Positions 36,945 through 46,572 of a DNA stretch of 64,000 nucleotides are shown piece after piece. The position numbers and the translations under genes are program-made. The stretch covers positions 522,211 through 586,210 of the forward strand of contig NZ_JAFFJV010000001.1 of the NCBI RefSeq assembly GCF_016924645.1, given 5' to 3'. Position 1 is the stretch's first letter. Each line of letters begins with the position of its first letter. The notes under the pieces are model-generated. The model was not told the DNA's origin. It worked only from the letters and a program-made list of their open reading frames with translations, and made no database searches. This DNA is from Rufibacter psychrotolerans. Lineage in GTDB: Bacteria > Bacteroidota > Bacteroidia > Cytophagales > Hymenobacteraceae.

Positions 36945-36973
36945 AGGCCTTTTCCAGAAAACACCTCCAAAAC
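36938..36973. repeat. 36-bp intergenic palindrome, copy 13
   Basis: CTTTTTTAGGCC to CACCTCCAAAAC, with central TTTTCCAGAAAA. It ends 8 bp before the CE12 start codon, so it would occupy the leader next to the ribosome-binding site. Confidence 0.7.
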
Positions 36974-36981
36974 AGAAGTAC

Positions 36982-37773
36982 ATGCGCAAGAGATTATCCC
37001 TGGTTCTTTTTCTGGTGGGCTGCGTGGCGGCCATGTCGTTTGCGCCTTTCAAGAAGAAGGTGGTGCGGGTGTACCTCATCGGCGATTCTACCGTGGCCGA
37101 TTACTCAGACTACGACGGCGAGGAATACCTGAACAAGCGCTACCCCATCATGGGCTGGGGCCAGATGTTCAGGCCGTTCCTGGCGAAAGACAGCCTGGCC
37201 AAGGTGCGGCACCTCATCAAAGCCGACAGCGTCATCCTGCTGGACAAAGCCCGGGGCGGGCGCAGTACCCGCACCTTTTTTGAGGAGGGCCGCTGGGCCG
37301 CCGTGTACAAAGACCTGCGGAAGAATGATGTGGTCATGATTCAGTTCGGGCACAACGATGCCTCGGTGGAGAAGCCGGAGCGTTACGTGACCATCCAGGG
37401 GTACAAGGAATTTCTGCGGCTGTTTGTGCACCAGACCCGCGAGAAAGGCGCGTACCCCATTCTGCTTACGCCCGTGACCCGCAACTATCCCTGGAAAGAC
37501 GGCCGCCTTGGCAACGTGCACGGCGCGTACCCGCAGGCGGTGAAAGACGTAGCCCGGGAACTGAACGTGCCTCTGATTGACTTGCAGCAGCTCTCCATTG
37601 ATTCGTTCTCCCAGAAAGGGCAGGAGTTTGTGACCACCCGCTACTTCATGAACCTGCCCGCCGGCAAGTACAAGAACTACCCAGAGGGCCAGAAAGACAA
37701 TACCCACTTTCAGCCGGAGGGTGCGCAGGAAGTGGCCCGCCTGGTGTTCCAGGGCATGCAGGCGCTAAAGTAA
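36982..37773 (+). CDS. Rhamnogalacturonan acetylesterase, CE12/SGNH type (copy 1)
   Basis: Removes acetyl groups from rhamnogalacturonan. The 263-residue SGNH hydrolase has an N-terminal signal (RLSLVLFLVGCVAAMSFA), block I VYLIGDSTVADYS with the nucleophilic Ser, RGGRSTRTFFEEGRW, block III FGHNDASVE, and the C-terminal catalytic pair in DNTHFQPEGAQEVARL. Length and motifs match CE12. A second member lies at 49183. It ends before a strong terminator built from a 36-bp palindrome. Confidence 0.92.
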   Translation: MRKRLSLVLFLVGCVAAMSFAPFKKKVVRVYLIGDSTVADYSDYDGEEYLNKRYPIMGWGQMFRPFLAKDSLAKVRHLIKADSVILLDKARGGRSTRTFFEEGRWAAVYKDLRKNDVVMIQFGHNDASVEKPERYVTIQGYKEFLRLFVHQTREKGAYPILLTPVTRNYPWKDGRLGNVHGAYPQAVKDVARELNVPLIDLQQLSIDSFSQKGQEFVTTRYFMNLPAGKYKNYPEGQKDNTHFQPEGAQEVARLVFQGMQALK

Positions 37774-37800
37774 ACGGGAGCCTGTTTGTTCCTCAAGGAG

Positions 37801-37850
37801 AGGTGTTTTGGAGCTGTTTCTGCCAGAGAAGCCCCAAAACACCTTTTTTG
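37801..37850 (+). terminator. Terminator formed by an extended 36-bp palindrome (copy 14)
   Basis: The core palindrome is 37805-37840 (GTTTTGGAGCTG to GCCCCAAAAC). The stem is lengthened by AGGT on the left and ACCT on the right and is followed by TTTTTT on the plus strand, making a normal intrinsic terminator 27 bp after the CE12 stop. Confidence 0.85.
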
Positions 37851-37886
37851 TTTTGCCGCCCGGTAAGATTGAAACCGCTTCCTGAG

Positions 37887-37922
37887 GTGTTAGGGCTGGA
37901 TTTTAAGAAAATCGCAGAAAAA
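37887..37922. repeat. 36-bp intergenic palindrome, copy 15 (degenerate)
   Basis: GTGTTAGGGCTGG, then ATTTTAAGAAAATCGCAGAAAA. Resembles other copies in order and spacing, but the last base is A and pairing is mostly restricted to the centre. Confidence 0.5.
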
Positions 37923-37935
37923 TATGGTCCTTCTT

Positions 37936-37967
37936 TTTGTGTATTGTGAAAATAACAATTAACTTTA
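37936..37967 (+). promoter_or_regulatory. Candidate promoter upstream of the first operator before susC2
   Basis: TTTG at 37936-37939, a 20-nt spacer, and TAACTTTA at 37960-37967 (seven of eight to TAnnTTTG). The same spacing is found at susC1. If used, susC2 would have a leader of about 870 nt, or a separate non-coding RNA is made. Confidence 0.4.
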
Positions 37968-38030
37968 GTTTATAAGTGAAAAACAAAATAAAGAGCGGTT
38001 TGCAAAAGCCTCTTTTTTTTACGTGAGTGT

Positions 38031-38042
38031 GCAATCGTTTGC
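38031..38042. promoter_or_regulatory. LacI-type operator, distal site before susC2
   Basis: Core GCAATCGTTTGC, one mismatch from the perfect palindrome. It lies about 65 bp downstream of the candidate promoter's -7 box. Confidence 0.72.
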
Positions 38043-38688
38043 CCAAACCTGCCTGCGCAGTGGGGCAAGCTGAACAAAAGGCACCGGGTTGGCGGTAGCG
38101 CCCGCCTGACTACGCGACGTGGCAGCAAAAAGGAGGGGGAGTGTTGATTGGGTAAAGAGCTCCACCAGCAGTAAGTGCCCCCAAAAGGCTGAAGTGAATT
38201 TTACCACTACATCATAAACAGCAAACAAATCTAGCCATGAACACCCTGTTACACTTTCTTGCCCGCGTTCTCCCTTTCCAGGAGGAGTATTTCAGCCTTT
38301 ACAGGCCTGCCCCGTTCTACTTAGGACAAACTAGTAAGTACTACTAGTAGTTCTTAAAGAAATTATAATAGTAGGCTTAGTTACTCAATCTGCCTGTAAG
38401 GCGTTCAACCAGAACAAGGCTGCTGTTCCTCTATCATCCGGCTACTGAGGGCCCGTTTCCCTGAGGGTAGGGCTGACTTGTGCTCCTTTTGCCTGCTATT
38501 CTTCAAGCCTGACCTTAACCACTGGCCACTTTTCATGAACTGCTTCCGTCCTATTTGCAAAGCAGTTTTTAGCTGGAAAGAGTATCCCTATTTTGCCTCC
38601 CCCAGTAGCGGGCGGCACTACTACCCATTGAAACAGAAAGGATTACGAGCCTCCTCTGTTCTCTAGACTAAGAATGCCGGTGAGGCAA

Positions 38689-38706
38689 TGCGCAATCGGT
38701 TGCACA
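38689..38706. promoter_or_regulatory. LacI-type operator, proximal site before susC2
   Basis: Reads TGCGCAATCGGTTGCACA with core GCAATC-GGTTGC at 38692-38703, identical in core to the susC1 site. It is 138 bp upstream of the susC2 start. Confidence 0.8.
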
Positions 38707-38843
38707 TGCGGGTTGCCTTACGCCTGGTTCCAACTGTTCTCAACGGCCCCGCAGGAGGGGACGGAGCAACCTGAGCCGGGGTACATGACACCCCAGGCCC
38801 GGCATTTCAACGGAATTATCAATACACTTTAATTATAACACCT

Positions 38844-41831
38844 ATGCGAATGATGTTACTCAGACTACGGTATTTGCTTGTGCTGTCACTGGTACTTGCC
38901 ACGGTACTGGAGGCAGCCGCTCAGACCCGAACCGTTCAGGGAAAAGTGGTGGATGAAAAAGGCGAAGGATTGATAGGAGTCACCGTGCTCCTGAAAGGCA
39001 CGTCCACCGCCAGTGCCACCGGCGTAGACGGCTCCTACTCCCTGAACGTGCCCTCCGGGGCAGGCACGCTGGTCTTTTCCTACGTGGGGTTCAAAACCCA
39101 GGAAGTGGCCCTGGGCAACCAGTCCACCGTGAACGTGACGCTGGCCTCCGACTCCAAGACGTTTGATGAGGTGGTGGTGATTGGCTACGGTACCGTGAAA
39201 AAATCTGACCTGACCGGGTCGGTGGCCTCGGTGCGGGGCGAGGACTTAACGGCCATTCCGGTGACCAATGCCCTGGGCGTGATGCAGGGAAAAGTGCCGG
39301 GCCTTGACTTGACCACCAACAGCGGGCAGGCCGGTTCCGGTCTGAGCCTGAGCATCAGGGGTACCCGCTCCATTGCGGCGCAGAACCCTCCGCTGGTAAT
39401 CGTGGACGGCATTCGCTACGACGGTCCGCTGGACGTGAACCCCAATGACATCGCCTCCATGGAAGTGCTGAAAGATGCCACCGCCACCGCCATTTATGGT
39501 TCCCTGGGTGCCAACGGGGTTATCCTCATCACTACCAAAAGCGGAGCCGCCGGCAAGGCCAAACTTAGTTTCAACTCATATTACGGAATTCAGTCCATAA
39601 ACGGGTACGCCGATATCATGACCGGTCCGGAGTGGGTGCAGCTGAGACGGGAAGCCCGCCGCACGGTAGGGGAGTGGAACAGCCCGGCCGACGATGAGAA
39701 GATCCTGCCGCCGGCGCAGTATGAGAACTTCAGGAACGGCATCTGGACCGACTGGGCCAAGGAACTCCTGGGCACCGGCAGCCAGCAGAACTACCAACTG
39801 GGGCTTTCCGGCGGTACCGATAAACTGAGCTATTACCTGTCTACCGAGTATTTCAAGGAGAAAGGCCTGCTCAAGATGGACCAACTGGAACGCTACAGCG
39901 GGCGCATGAACGTGAGCTACCAGGCCTCTGACAAGGTAAAGGTGAGCACCAGCTTACTGTACGCCCAAAGAGACCGCGACATCAGACGCGACCCCCTGAA
40001 CCAGGCCAACAAGATGAGCCCGCTGGGCCGCCCGTACGATGATGAGGGCAATTTTCTGGTGTTCCCGGTGGGCGACAGCAATACCCTAAACGCCCTGGTA
40101 GACGAGCAACCCGGCGCTTACGCCAACAATGAAATCAACCGCCGCTTCTTCGGGAACCTGTCGGTAGACTACAACCCCATCAAGGAACTCACCTTCACGT
40201 CCCGTTTTGGTATTGACCAGCACAACACCAGAAACGGGTTGTTTGCCGCTACCAACACCATTGATACCGGTCCTAACGGCCTTTCCCTGGCACAAGCCTC
40301 CTTGGGGAACTTCTCCCGGTACACCTGGGAGAACTTCGCCAACTACGCTAAAACCCTTTCGGCAAACCATGAACTATCCGTGTTGCTGGGGACCAGTGTG
40401 TGGGGGGAGACCAATGAGTCCTACTCGGCCCAGGGCAGAAACCTGCTTTCGTCTACGTTTCTCTTCCACAACCTGGGGGCTAGTCAGTCGGCGTACCAAC
40501 TGCAAAGCAATCTGGTGGAAAGAAGCATGCTCTCCTTTTTCACGCGCTTGAATTACAAGCTGATGAACAAGTACCTTCTCACCTTTGTGATGCGTACCGA
40601 CGGGGCCTCTGTCCTGGCCGAAGGGTATAAATGGGACTACTTCCCATCGGCTTCCCTGGCCTGGCTCCTGAAAGAAGAAAACTTCCTGCAAAACGTGAAC
40701 GCGGTGACAGACTTAAAGCTGCGGGTGAGCTACGGCGTCTCGGGGAACAGCGCCATTTCTCCCTATATGACCTTGGGTGGTTTGGGCAGGTCTACCTATG
40801 CCTGGGATGAAACCCCGGCCTATGGCTACTACCCGGGGGCTATCTCTAACCCTAAGCTAAGCTGGGAAACCACCGCCACCACCAACCTGGGCATTGACTT
40901 CGGGTTCTTCAACAACCGGGTAACGGGTACCATTGACCTGTACCAGCAAGACACCAAAGACCTGCTGCAGCAACGCCTGTTGCCCACCACCTCGGGCTAC
41001 GAGCGCGTGATTGACAACGTGGGCAAAGTAAGGAACAGAGGGGTAGAGGTCCTGTTGAGCACCGTGAACTTTGATCAGCCAAACGGGTTCAAGTGGACGT
41101 CTGATTTCACGTTTGCCCGCAACAAGGAAGAAGTGCGGTTCATTGGCGAAGGAATTGAACGTGACCTGAGCTTCGGCAGCGACGGCCTGCACGTGGGGCA
41201 CCCCATCAACGTGTTCTACAACTACGAGAAAATTGGCATCTGGCAGTTGGGCGAAGAAGAAGCTGCCCTTAAAAACCAGCAGAAGCCGGGTGACATCAAG
41301 GTGAAAGACCAGGACGGCAATGGCATTATCAACCAGGAAGACCGGATTGTGGTGGGCAACGAAGTGCCTGACTGGACCCTGGGCGTGACCAACCGCTTCA
41401 GCTACAAGAACTTTGACCTGTCTGTGATGGTGTACGCCCGGGTGGGCCAGACCATTGAGAGCGAGGCCGCCAACTCCTACAAGGTAGACGGCCTGGAAAA
41501 CGGCCCCCTGGTAGACTACTGGACCCCTGAAAACCCTACCAACGCCTATCCAAGACCTAACGCCGGTACCAGCCGGGCCAGTACCCGCTACTACTCAACC
41601 CTGCAGTACGTAGACGGCTCTTTTGCCAAAATCAGGGATCTTACCCTGGCCTACAACTTCCCTAAGCCCCTGATTGAAGGCTTGAAGCTTTCCCGCCTCA
41701 GAGCCTACGTGACGGCCAAAAACTACTTCATCCTGTACAGCAAGATCAAACCGTATGACCCTGAAAGAGGAGGCGCCCTGAGCTTCCCGATGACAAGACA
41801 GCTGGTGTTTGGTCTCAATGTAGAATTTTAA
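38844..41831 (+). CDS. SusC-family TonB-dependent outer-membrane transporter 2
   Basis: Second oligosaccharide importer. Signal peptide LRYLLVLSLVLATVLEAAAQ, then a carboxypeptidase-regulatory-like domain (VQGKVVDEKGEGLIGVTVLL), TonB-box-like FDEVVVIGYGTVKKSDLTGS, plug (LSIRGTRSIAAQNPPLVIVD, ATAIYGSLGANGVILITTKS) and barrel ending MTRQLVFGLNVEF. 995 residues, shorter than SusC1 (about 1,086). The N-terminal domain is very similar to that of SusC1 but the barrels differ, so the two probably carry different pectic fragments. susD2 follows after 17 bp. Confidence 0.95.
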   Translation: MRMMLLRLRYLLVLSLVLATVLEAAAQTRTVQGKVVDEKGEGLIGVTVLLKGTSTASATGVDGSYSLNVPSGAGTLVFSYVGFKTQEVALGNQSTVNVTLASDSKTFDEVVVIGYGTVKKSDLTGSVASVRGEDLTAIPVTNALGVMQGKVPGLDLTTNSGQAGSGLSLSIRGTRSIAAQNPPLVIVDGIRYDGPLDVNPNDIASMEVLKDATATAIYGSLGANGVILITTKSGAAGKAKLSFNSYYGIQSINGYADIMTGPEWVQLRREARRTVGEWNSPADDEKILPPAQYENFRNGIWTDWAKELLGTGSQQNYQLGLSGGTDKLSYYLSTEYFKEKGLLKMDQLERYSGRMNVSYQASDKVKVSTSLLYAQRDRDIRRDPLNQANKMSPLGRPYDDEGNFLVFPVGDSNTLNALVDEQPGAYANNEINRRFFGNLSVDYNPIKELTFTSRFGIDQHNTRNGLFAATNTIDTGPNGLSLAQASLGNFSRYTWENFANYAKTLSANHELSVLLGTSVWGETNESYSAQGRNLLSSTFLFHNLGASQSAYQLQSNLVERSMLSFFTRLNYKLMNKYLLTFVMRTDGASVLAEGYKWDYFPSASLAWLLKEENFLQNVNAVTDLKLRVSYGVSGNSAISPYMTLGGLGRSTYAWDETPAYGYYPGAISNPKLSWETTATTNLGIDFGFFNNRVTGTIDLYQQDTKDLLQQRLLPTTSGYERVIDNVGKVRNRGVEVLLSTVNFDQPNGFKWTSDFTFARNKEEVRFIGEGIERDLSFGSDGLHVGHPINVFYNYEKIGIWQLGEEEAALKNQQKPGDIKVKDQDGNGIINQEDRIVVGNEVPDWTLGVTNRFSYKNFDLSVMVYARVGQTIESEAANSYKVDGLENGPLVDYWTPENPTNAYPRPNAGTSRASTRYYSTLQYVDGSFAKIRDLTLAYNFPKPLIEGLKLSRLRAYVTAKNYFILYSKIKPYDPERGGALSFPMTRQLVFGLNVEF

Positions 41832-41848
41832 GAACCGGAGGGTATCCC

Positions 41849-43540
41849 ATGAAAAAGTTAATCTATAAAATCTTGTTGCCGGTAAGTTTGCTGGCCGCCC
41901 CTTCTTGTGATTCATTCCTGAAAGAAGAGAACCTCTCTGGCCTCACCGCAGATGGGTATTATAATACCGTGGAGGGCATGGAGAGCTTGGTCAATTCATT
42001 GTACACGCCCATGCGGTTCTGGTATGGCAAGGAAAACGGCATTGCCCTTTCTGAGCTGGGGACCGATATCTTTACCCGGGGCAGCGGCATGGAGAATCCG
42101 CCCATTGCTCTGTACAACTCAGACCTTACCAGCGCCAATTCGGCCATCAACTTCTACTGGACGCGTTTTTACGCGGCGCTGAATGCCTCCAACGCCGCCA
42201 TTGCCAGAATACCCACCTCCCCGCTGGCCGATAACCTGAAGCCCATCAGGGAGGGAGAGGCGCGGTTCCTGCGGGCATTCTACCTGTGGCACATTGTGGA
42301 AACCTGGGGTGGCGTGCACCTCTCTACCACTGAGACCATTGGGGTACAGACCACCGCCTACCGCAGCCCGGTAGAAGCCTTTTACACCCAGATCTTCCAG
42401 GACCTGGACTTTGCCATGGCCAATTTGCCGGTAACCACCTCCCAGTACGGCCGGGTGACCAAGCCGGCCGCCGAGGCCTTTGCCGCCCGCATGCACCTGT
42501 TCCGCGGAAACTACGCCGAGGCGTCGCGCCTGGCCAAAAAGGTGATCAATGACTATGGCTTTAAGCTCATGCCTACCTACGGCGCCTTGTGGGACATTGC
42601 CAACATCAAGAACACCGAGGCCATCTTTGTGGTGAACTTCACGGCCGATCTGATCCTGAACCGCGAGTTTGACGGATTAACCAGTTCATCTGATGATGAT
42701 ATTCTGATCCGCGATGGTGGGAACAACTCACATTTGATGTTCCTGATGACCTATGACCAGCTGCCGGGCATGCAACGCGATATTAAATACGGCAGGCCCT
42801 TTTCCCGCTTTATGCCCACGGCGTACCTGCTAGACCTGTTTGACGAAACCAAGGACGCCCGTTTCAACGCTACCTTTGAGACGGTGTGGTATTCTAACCG
42901 GCCTGGTACCTATAAAGTAACCATGACCAATGGGCAAGAGAAAGAAGTTACGTTCAAAGCAGGAGACACCGCCATCTACGCCACCAAATACGTGGTGCCC
43001 AATGCACTGAAGGACGCCAAGCCTTACACCATCATTGACCGCAGCCGAACCTATGACGCCAACGGGGCACCACGGGTACGCGACCGGTACATGTCCCTGA
43101 AGAAGTTCTTAGACCCAGCCCGGCAGACCATTTCGCAGCAGCAGGGCCGCCGAGACCACTTCGTGCTCAGGCTCGCCGAAATGTACATGATTGTGGCCGA
43201 AGCCGAACTGATGCAGGGAAACCCCTCCGAGGGGGTAACGTTCCTCAACGAGGTGCGCCGGAGAGCCGCCCTGCCCGGCAAAGCAGCCGAAATGGAAATA
43301 ACCGCCGACCAGCTCACCCTTGATTTCATCCTGGACGAGCGGGCCCGTGAATTCGCCGGGGAGCAGTTGCGTTGGTTTGACCTGAAACGCACCAATAAAC
43401 TGATTGAGCGCGTGCAAGCCCACAACCCAGATGCGGCTCCCAACATCAGGCCATTCCATATGTTGCGGCCCATTCCGCAAGCCCAGCTGGATGTGCTCAC
43501 CAATCCTCAGGACTTCCCGCAGAACGATCAATACAACTAG
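41849..43540 (+). CDS. SusD-family surface glycan-binding lipoprotein 2 (RagB/SusD)
   Basis: Surface partner of SusC2. Lipoprotein signal LLPVSLLAAPSCDSFLKEEN. SusD features: NAAIARIPTSPLADN, RFLRAFYLWHIVETWGGVHL, the long helical repeats, and near the end LDFILDERAREFAGEQLRWFDLKRTNK, the family signature. 563 residues. A GAACCGGAGGG stretch upstream of the start offers a plausible ribosome-binding site. Last gene of the locus before a terminator. Confidence 0.94.
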   Translation: MKKLIYKILLPVSLLAAPSCDSFLKEENLSGLTADGYYNTVEGMESLVNSLYTPMRFWYGKENGIALSELGTDIFTRGSGMENPPIALYNSDLTSANSAINFYWTRFYAALNASNAAIARIPTSPLADNLKPIREGEARFLRAFYLWHIVETWGGVHLSTTETIGVQTTAYRSPVEAFYTQIFQDLDFAMANLPVTTSQYGRVTKPAAEAFAARMHLFRGNYAEASRLAKKVINDYGFKLMPTYGALWDIANIKNTEAIFVVNFTADLILNREFDGLTSSSDDDILIRDGGNNSHLMFLMTYDQLPGMQRDIKYGRPFSRFMPTAYLLDLFDETKDARFNATFETVWYSNRPGTYKVTMTNGQEKEVTFKAGDTAIYATKYVVPNALKDAKPYTIIDRSRTYDANGAPRVRDRYMSLKKFLDPARQTISQQQGRRDHFVLRLAEMYMIVAEAELMQGNPSEGVTFLNEVRRRAALPGKAAEMEITADQLTLDFILDERAREFAGEQLRWFDLKRTNKLIERVQAHNPDAAPNIRPFHMLRPIPQAQLDVLTNPQDFPQNDQYN

Positions 43541-43550
43541 CCTCAACCGT

Positions 43551-43585
43551 AAAAAGGGGAGAAGAGAAATCTTCTCCCTTTTTTT
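43551..43585 (+). terminator. Intrinsic terminator after susD2
   Basis: Arms AAAAAGGGGAGAAGA and TCTTCTCCCTTTTTTT around a 4-nt loop, 10 bp after the stop. Confidence 0.88.
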
Positions 43586-43741
43586 ATGACCCAAAGTTGC
43601 TTGGTAGATCAAGCAGCAAATCAACTTCCCAAAGCAAACCCGTTTGTGACCGAAGCCAATGTTTTGCTTATTATTCTTATCTTAAATAATATGTAAAGTT
43701 TATAGATTCGCGAGCCTTTGTTGCTAACAATTTGCGCTCCC

Positions 43742-43777
43742 GTTTCAGGCCTGTTTTGCGGAAAACAGGCCTGAAAC
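43742..43777. repeat. 36-bp intergenic palindrome, copy 16 (perfect)
   Basis: Left arm GTTTCAGGCCTGTTTT, centre GCGG, right arm exactly complementary (16 of 16). This is the best reference copy for the family. Confidence 0.92.
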
Positions 43778-44247
43778 ACCTGCATGTGGCTTTAGAGTTG
43801 TTTTCCAAAGTAAAGCTTTGAAGGTCCAGTCACGACAGTTGGAGGGGAGGCATCCACCAGTCGCAGGCGCTTTTCCGCTTGCTGGTGAAAACACGCAGCA
43901 AGGGAAGAGGTATTTTTCTTTTGCTTTCTTGAAAAGGTGCTTCCACTTTGGATTTCCTATGGTTCTTTCCCAAGACAGTTCCAAATTGCGTTTTTGGCTA
44001 ACAGGGAAGGCCGATGGTTCTGATAAGACGATCCTTTTAGATTATCTGGGTAAGTAGTGAGTTAATAGGAAGTAGTTTATTGAGTGGAGAGGAACAAGTT
44101 GCCATCGCAGGGGTTTAATCTGAAAGAAAGAGGGGCTGAGTGCCTTTCCTAGGGGGATTTTGGAGAAAACCACCTGGGCAGGAGAGCACCTGAAGAACGG
44201 TATCACAGGTGTCAAGGCAGCCTAAGCAGCCAAGGCAATGGAACCAG

Positions 44248-46092
44248 TTAGGGCGCAACAGTAGGAGTTGTTGCTCCTGATGCCGGAAAGGTGAGCGGTA
44301 ACCAGATGGTGAAACAGGTGCCGGTGCCCCACTGCGACGCCACGCTGATCTTTCCCCGGTGATGCTCAATGATCCGGCGCGTGATGGCCAAGCCCAGGCC
44401 GGTACCTTCTCCCATTTTCTTGGTGGTAAAGAACGGCTCAAAGATTTGTTGCATCACCTCCTCGGGCATGCCCTCCCCGGTGTCGGCAATGGTGATGGTG
44501 GCATGGTCCTCTTCCCGTCCAGTAGTGATGGTGATGGTTCCTTCCCCCTTAATGGCCTGGGCTGCGTTGCACAGCAGGTTCAGGAAGACCTGCTGCAATT
44601 GGCCCGGAAAACAGGCTATTTCGGGCAAATCGCCGTAAAAACGCTGCACTCTGATTCTATCTCGGAGTTGACTGCTCAGGATCACCAAGGCGGCATCCAG
44701 GCTGTCGTGCAGGTTCACGGGCTGCGGAGCCGCCTCCTCCCCGTGGGTAAACGTCTTCAGGCTTTTCACAATCTCCTTGGTGAGCGAGGCCCCGTTCCTG
44801 ACGCTGTTCAGGAGCTGGCTTGACTCCTCCAGCAGGGTCTCCAATTCCAGTTCCTGCTTCAGTTTTTCCAACCGCTCCAGTTGCGGGGTGGTGTCGGTGC
44901 CGGGTTTCAGGGCCAGGTACTGGGTTACCACCTCCCGGATGCCCGAAAAATTCACCCGCAGCGAATCTATGCCCGCCGACACGTAGTTGATGGGGTTGTT
45001 GATCTCATGGGCTACCCCTGCGGTGAGCTGCCCAAAGGAGGCCATTTTCTTGGAACGGGCCAGTTTTCGCCGGGCCTTCTCCAGCTTCCTGCGGGCTTTT
45101 TCCAGCCGGGTGCGCTGGGTGGTGAGTTCCTGCCGCTGGGCCTTGATGAGGGAGTTTTTAGACCGCAGCAACTGCAGGGCCCTTTCGCGGGTCCGCACCG
45201 CCAGCAATAGCAGAGCCGCAGTCCCCACCAGAAAAGTCGCTCCCCATCCCCACGCGCCGGGCACGGCAGACGCCAGCCCCAGACCGGCAGAACCCCAGGC
45301 CTGGCCAAGTGGTAAGGCCTGGAGGTGAACCTGTTTTTGCGCGGTTTCCTTCAAGGCTGGAAGGTGGGCTAGGCTTGGCTTGGTACCCGGCGGGGCCTCT
45401 GCTTGCTGCAAAGCCAGCAGCAGGCTGTGGTACTGGAAGGCCCGTTTGAAGTCTGAAAGCTGGCCATAAGCCTGCGCCATGCCGGCGTAGGCTTCCCTCA
45501 GTTCATGGGCGGCCTCTGCTTCTTTGGCGAAGTGCTGCGCCTGCGTAAACTTTTCCAAGGCCTGGGCAGCCTGCTTTTTCTTGAGGGCAAGGATTCCCAG
45601 GTGGTTGAGCGTTTGCGCCAGGTCAGTGGGGTTGCCGGCCGTGCAGGCCAATGCCAGGGCCCGCTGGTAATAGGGCAGGGCTTGGTCTTCATGTCCTTGG
45701 GCACCGTAAAGCGAACCAAGGGTGTTCAGCAGCCGGCACGCCTCCGCCAGATCGCCCAGGGAAGTGAACCGGGTAACGGCCTGTTCAAAGCATCTGGAGG
45801 CTTTGGGATAACTCCCCGCCGCTACGTGCGCCAGCCCCAGCTTCCGGAGCGATAGCGCCTCTTTTCTCAGGCGTTTACGGGCCAGGGCTTGCTGCAGGGC
45901 CTGGGCGGCAGAGTGCAAGGCTTTGCGAGGATGCGCGGCGGAGTAGGCCTCAGGGCGCTTCAGAGATTCCTGCACCCGCGCAGAATCGGCACGTGCAGGA
46001 AGGAGCTCCGGTGAACGGTCGGTCTGCTTTCCTGCTGCCAGGGCGGGCCATTGGAGGAATACGAAAAGCACCAGGTATATCGCTACTTTCAT
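44248..46092 (-). CDS. Sensor histidine kinase with N-terminal TPR repeats
   Basis: Membrane-bound two-component sensor of unknown signal. A signal peptide ([21 protein letters not shown]) is followed by about five tetratricopeptide repeats (residues 50-240; e.g. [20 protein letters not shown] and [20 protein letters not shown]), which would be periplasmic. A transmembrane helix lies near residues 268-298. Next come a coiled coil with repeated LEKARRK, a HisKA domain with catalytic His in GVAHEINNP (near residue 362), and an HATPase domain with [27 protein letters not shown] and [13 protein letters not shown]. 614 residues. No response regulator is adjacent, so its partner is elsewhere. Confidence 0.9.
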   Translation of the reverse strand: MKVAIYLVLFVFLQWPALAAGKQTDRSPELLPARADSARVQESLKRPEAYSAAHPRKALHSAAQALQQALARKRLRKEALSLRKLGLAHVAAGSYPKASRCFEQAVTRFTSLGDLAEACRLLNTLGSLYGAQGHEDQALPYYQRALALACTAGNPTDLAQTLNHLGILALKKKQAAQALEKFTQAQHFAKEAEAAHELREAYAGMAQAYGQLSDFKRAFQYHSLLLALQQAEAPPGTKPSLAHLPALKETAQKQVHLQALPLGQAWGSAGLGLASAVPGAWGWGATFLVGTAALLLLAVRTRERALQLLRSKNSLIKAQRQELTTQRTRLEKARRKLEKARRKLARSKKMASFGQLTAGVAHEINNPINYVSAGIDSLRVNFSGIREVVTQYLALKPGTDTTPQLERLEKLKQELELETLLEESSQLLNSVRNGASLTKEIVKSLKTFTHGEEAAPQPVNLHDSLDAALVILSSQLRDRIRVQRFYGDLPEIACFPGQLQQVFLNLLCNAAQAIKGEGTITITTGREEDHATITIADTGEGMPEEVMQQIFEPFFTTKKMGEGTGLGLAITRRIIEHHRGKISVASQWGTGTCFTIWLPLTFPASGATTPTVAP

Positions 46093-46270
46093 GATGCTGT
46101 CTCAGGTTTCAGGATAGATGGGCTACGCGCCGGGATCTTGGAACAGGAGGAGGGAACCGCCAGTCCAGGGAAGCCGGCTAAGCCTTTATGTTATTAAATT
46201 AATAAAATATTATTTTTTATAATTTAAGTATAATGTACAACAGTGGCCCAAAGTTTCCAAACGAATGGTC

Positions 46271-46306
46271 TTTTTTGGACCGATTTGCCCAGAAACGCTC
46301 GAAAAC
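46271..46306. repeat. 36-bp intergenic palindrome, copy 17 (degenerate)
   Basis: TTTTTTGGACCGATTT to GCTCGAAAAC, in the divergent gap between the histidine kinase and the esterase. First base is T, about half of the arm pairs. Confidence 0.55.
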
Positions 46307-46506
46307 TAATTCCCGGAAGAAGGATTCAGGGCCCCACTGCCGCCGCCTGCTGTATATGGCAGCCAGATTGGGTTGCCACTTTTGCAACCAAGGCGAGGCT
46401 GGGATTTGCTATTTTGAGGATTTGTGAAGATATTGAACCAGAGACCAGCCCCAGGGCAGGGAACGGGAAAAGAAACGGGCCAGCGCGCCTTTTTTATTTT
46501 CTCCCA

Positions 46507-46523
46507 TGCGCAATCGATTGCGC
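46507..46523. promoter_or_regulatory. LacI-type operator upstream of the acetyl esterase
   Basis: Reads TGCGCAATCGATTGCGC, containing the perfect 16-bp palindrome GCGCAATCGATTGCGC at 46508-46523. It is the most symmetrical site in the window and lies 50 bp upstream of the esterase start. Confidence 0.85.
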
Positions 46524-46572
46524 TTACCCTCGGCCTCGGCTGATTGCACTTTTATCCTAACGTCTGGCCAGA

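Larger units (their letters stand above)
37774..38843. other. 1.07-kb non-coding region before the second susC
   Basis: No credible gene: open frames here are short and lack family features. It contains the terminator at 37801, a degenerate 36-bp palindrome at 37887, a promoter-like pair at 37936-37967, and two LacI-type operators 661 bp apart (38031 and 38692). The part from 38240 to 38680 has no feature I can name. Confidence 0.7.
43541..44247. other. Intergenic region between susD2 and the histidine kinase
   Basis: About 700 bp between convergent genes. It holds the susD2 terminator and a perfect 36-bp palindrome at 43742. No gene, RNA or further repeat is supported; the stretch at 43780-43815 (TTTAGAGTTGTTTTCC and on) may be a decayed palindrome copy. 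Confidence 0.6.

Noticed and set aside
38478..38666. 62-codon open frame in the gap before susC2.
   Set aside because: No family resemblance, no ribosome-binding site, and composition like non-coding DNA.
44144..44179. Possible further 36-bp palindrome (CTTTCCTAGGGGGATTTT and on).
   Set aside because: Central TTTTGGAGAAAA fits, but the outer blocks do not; too degenerate to count.
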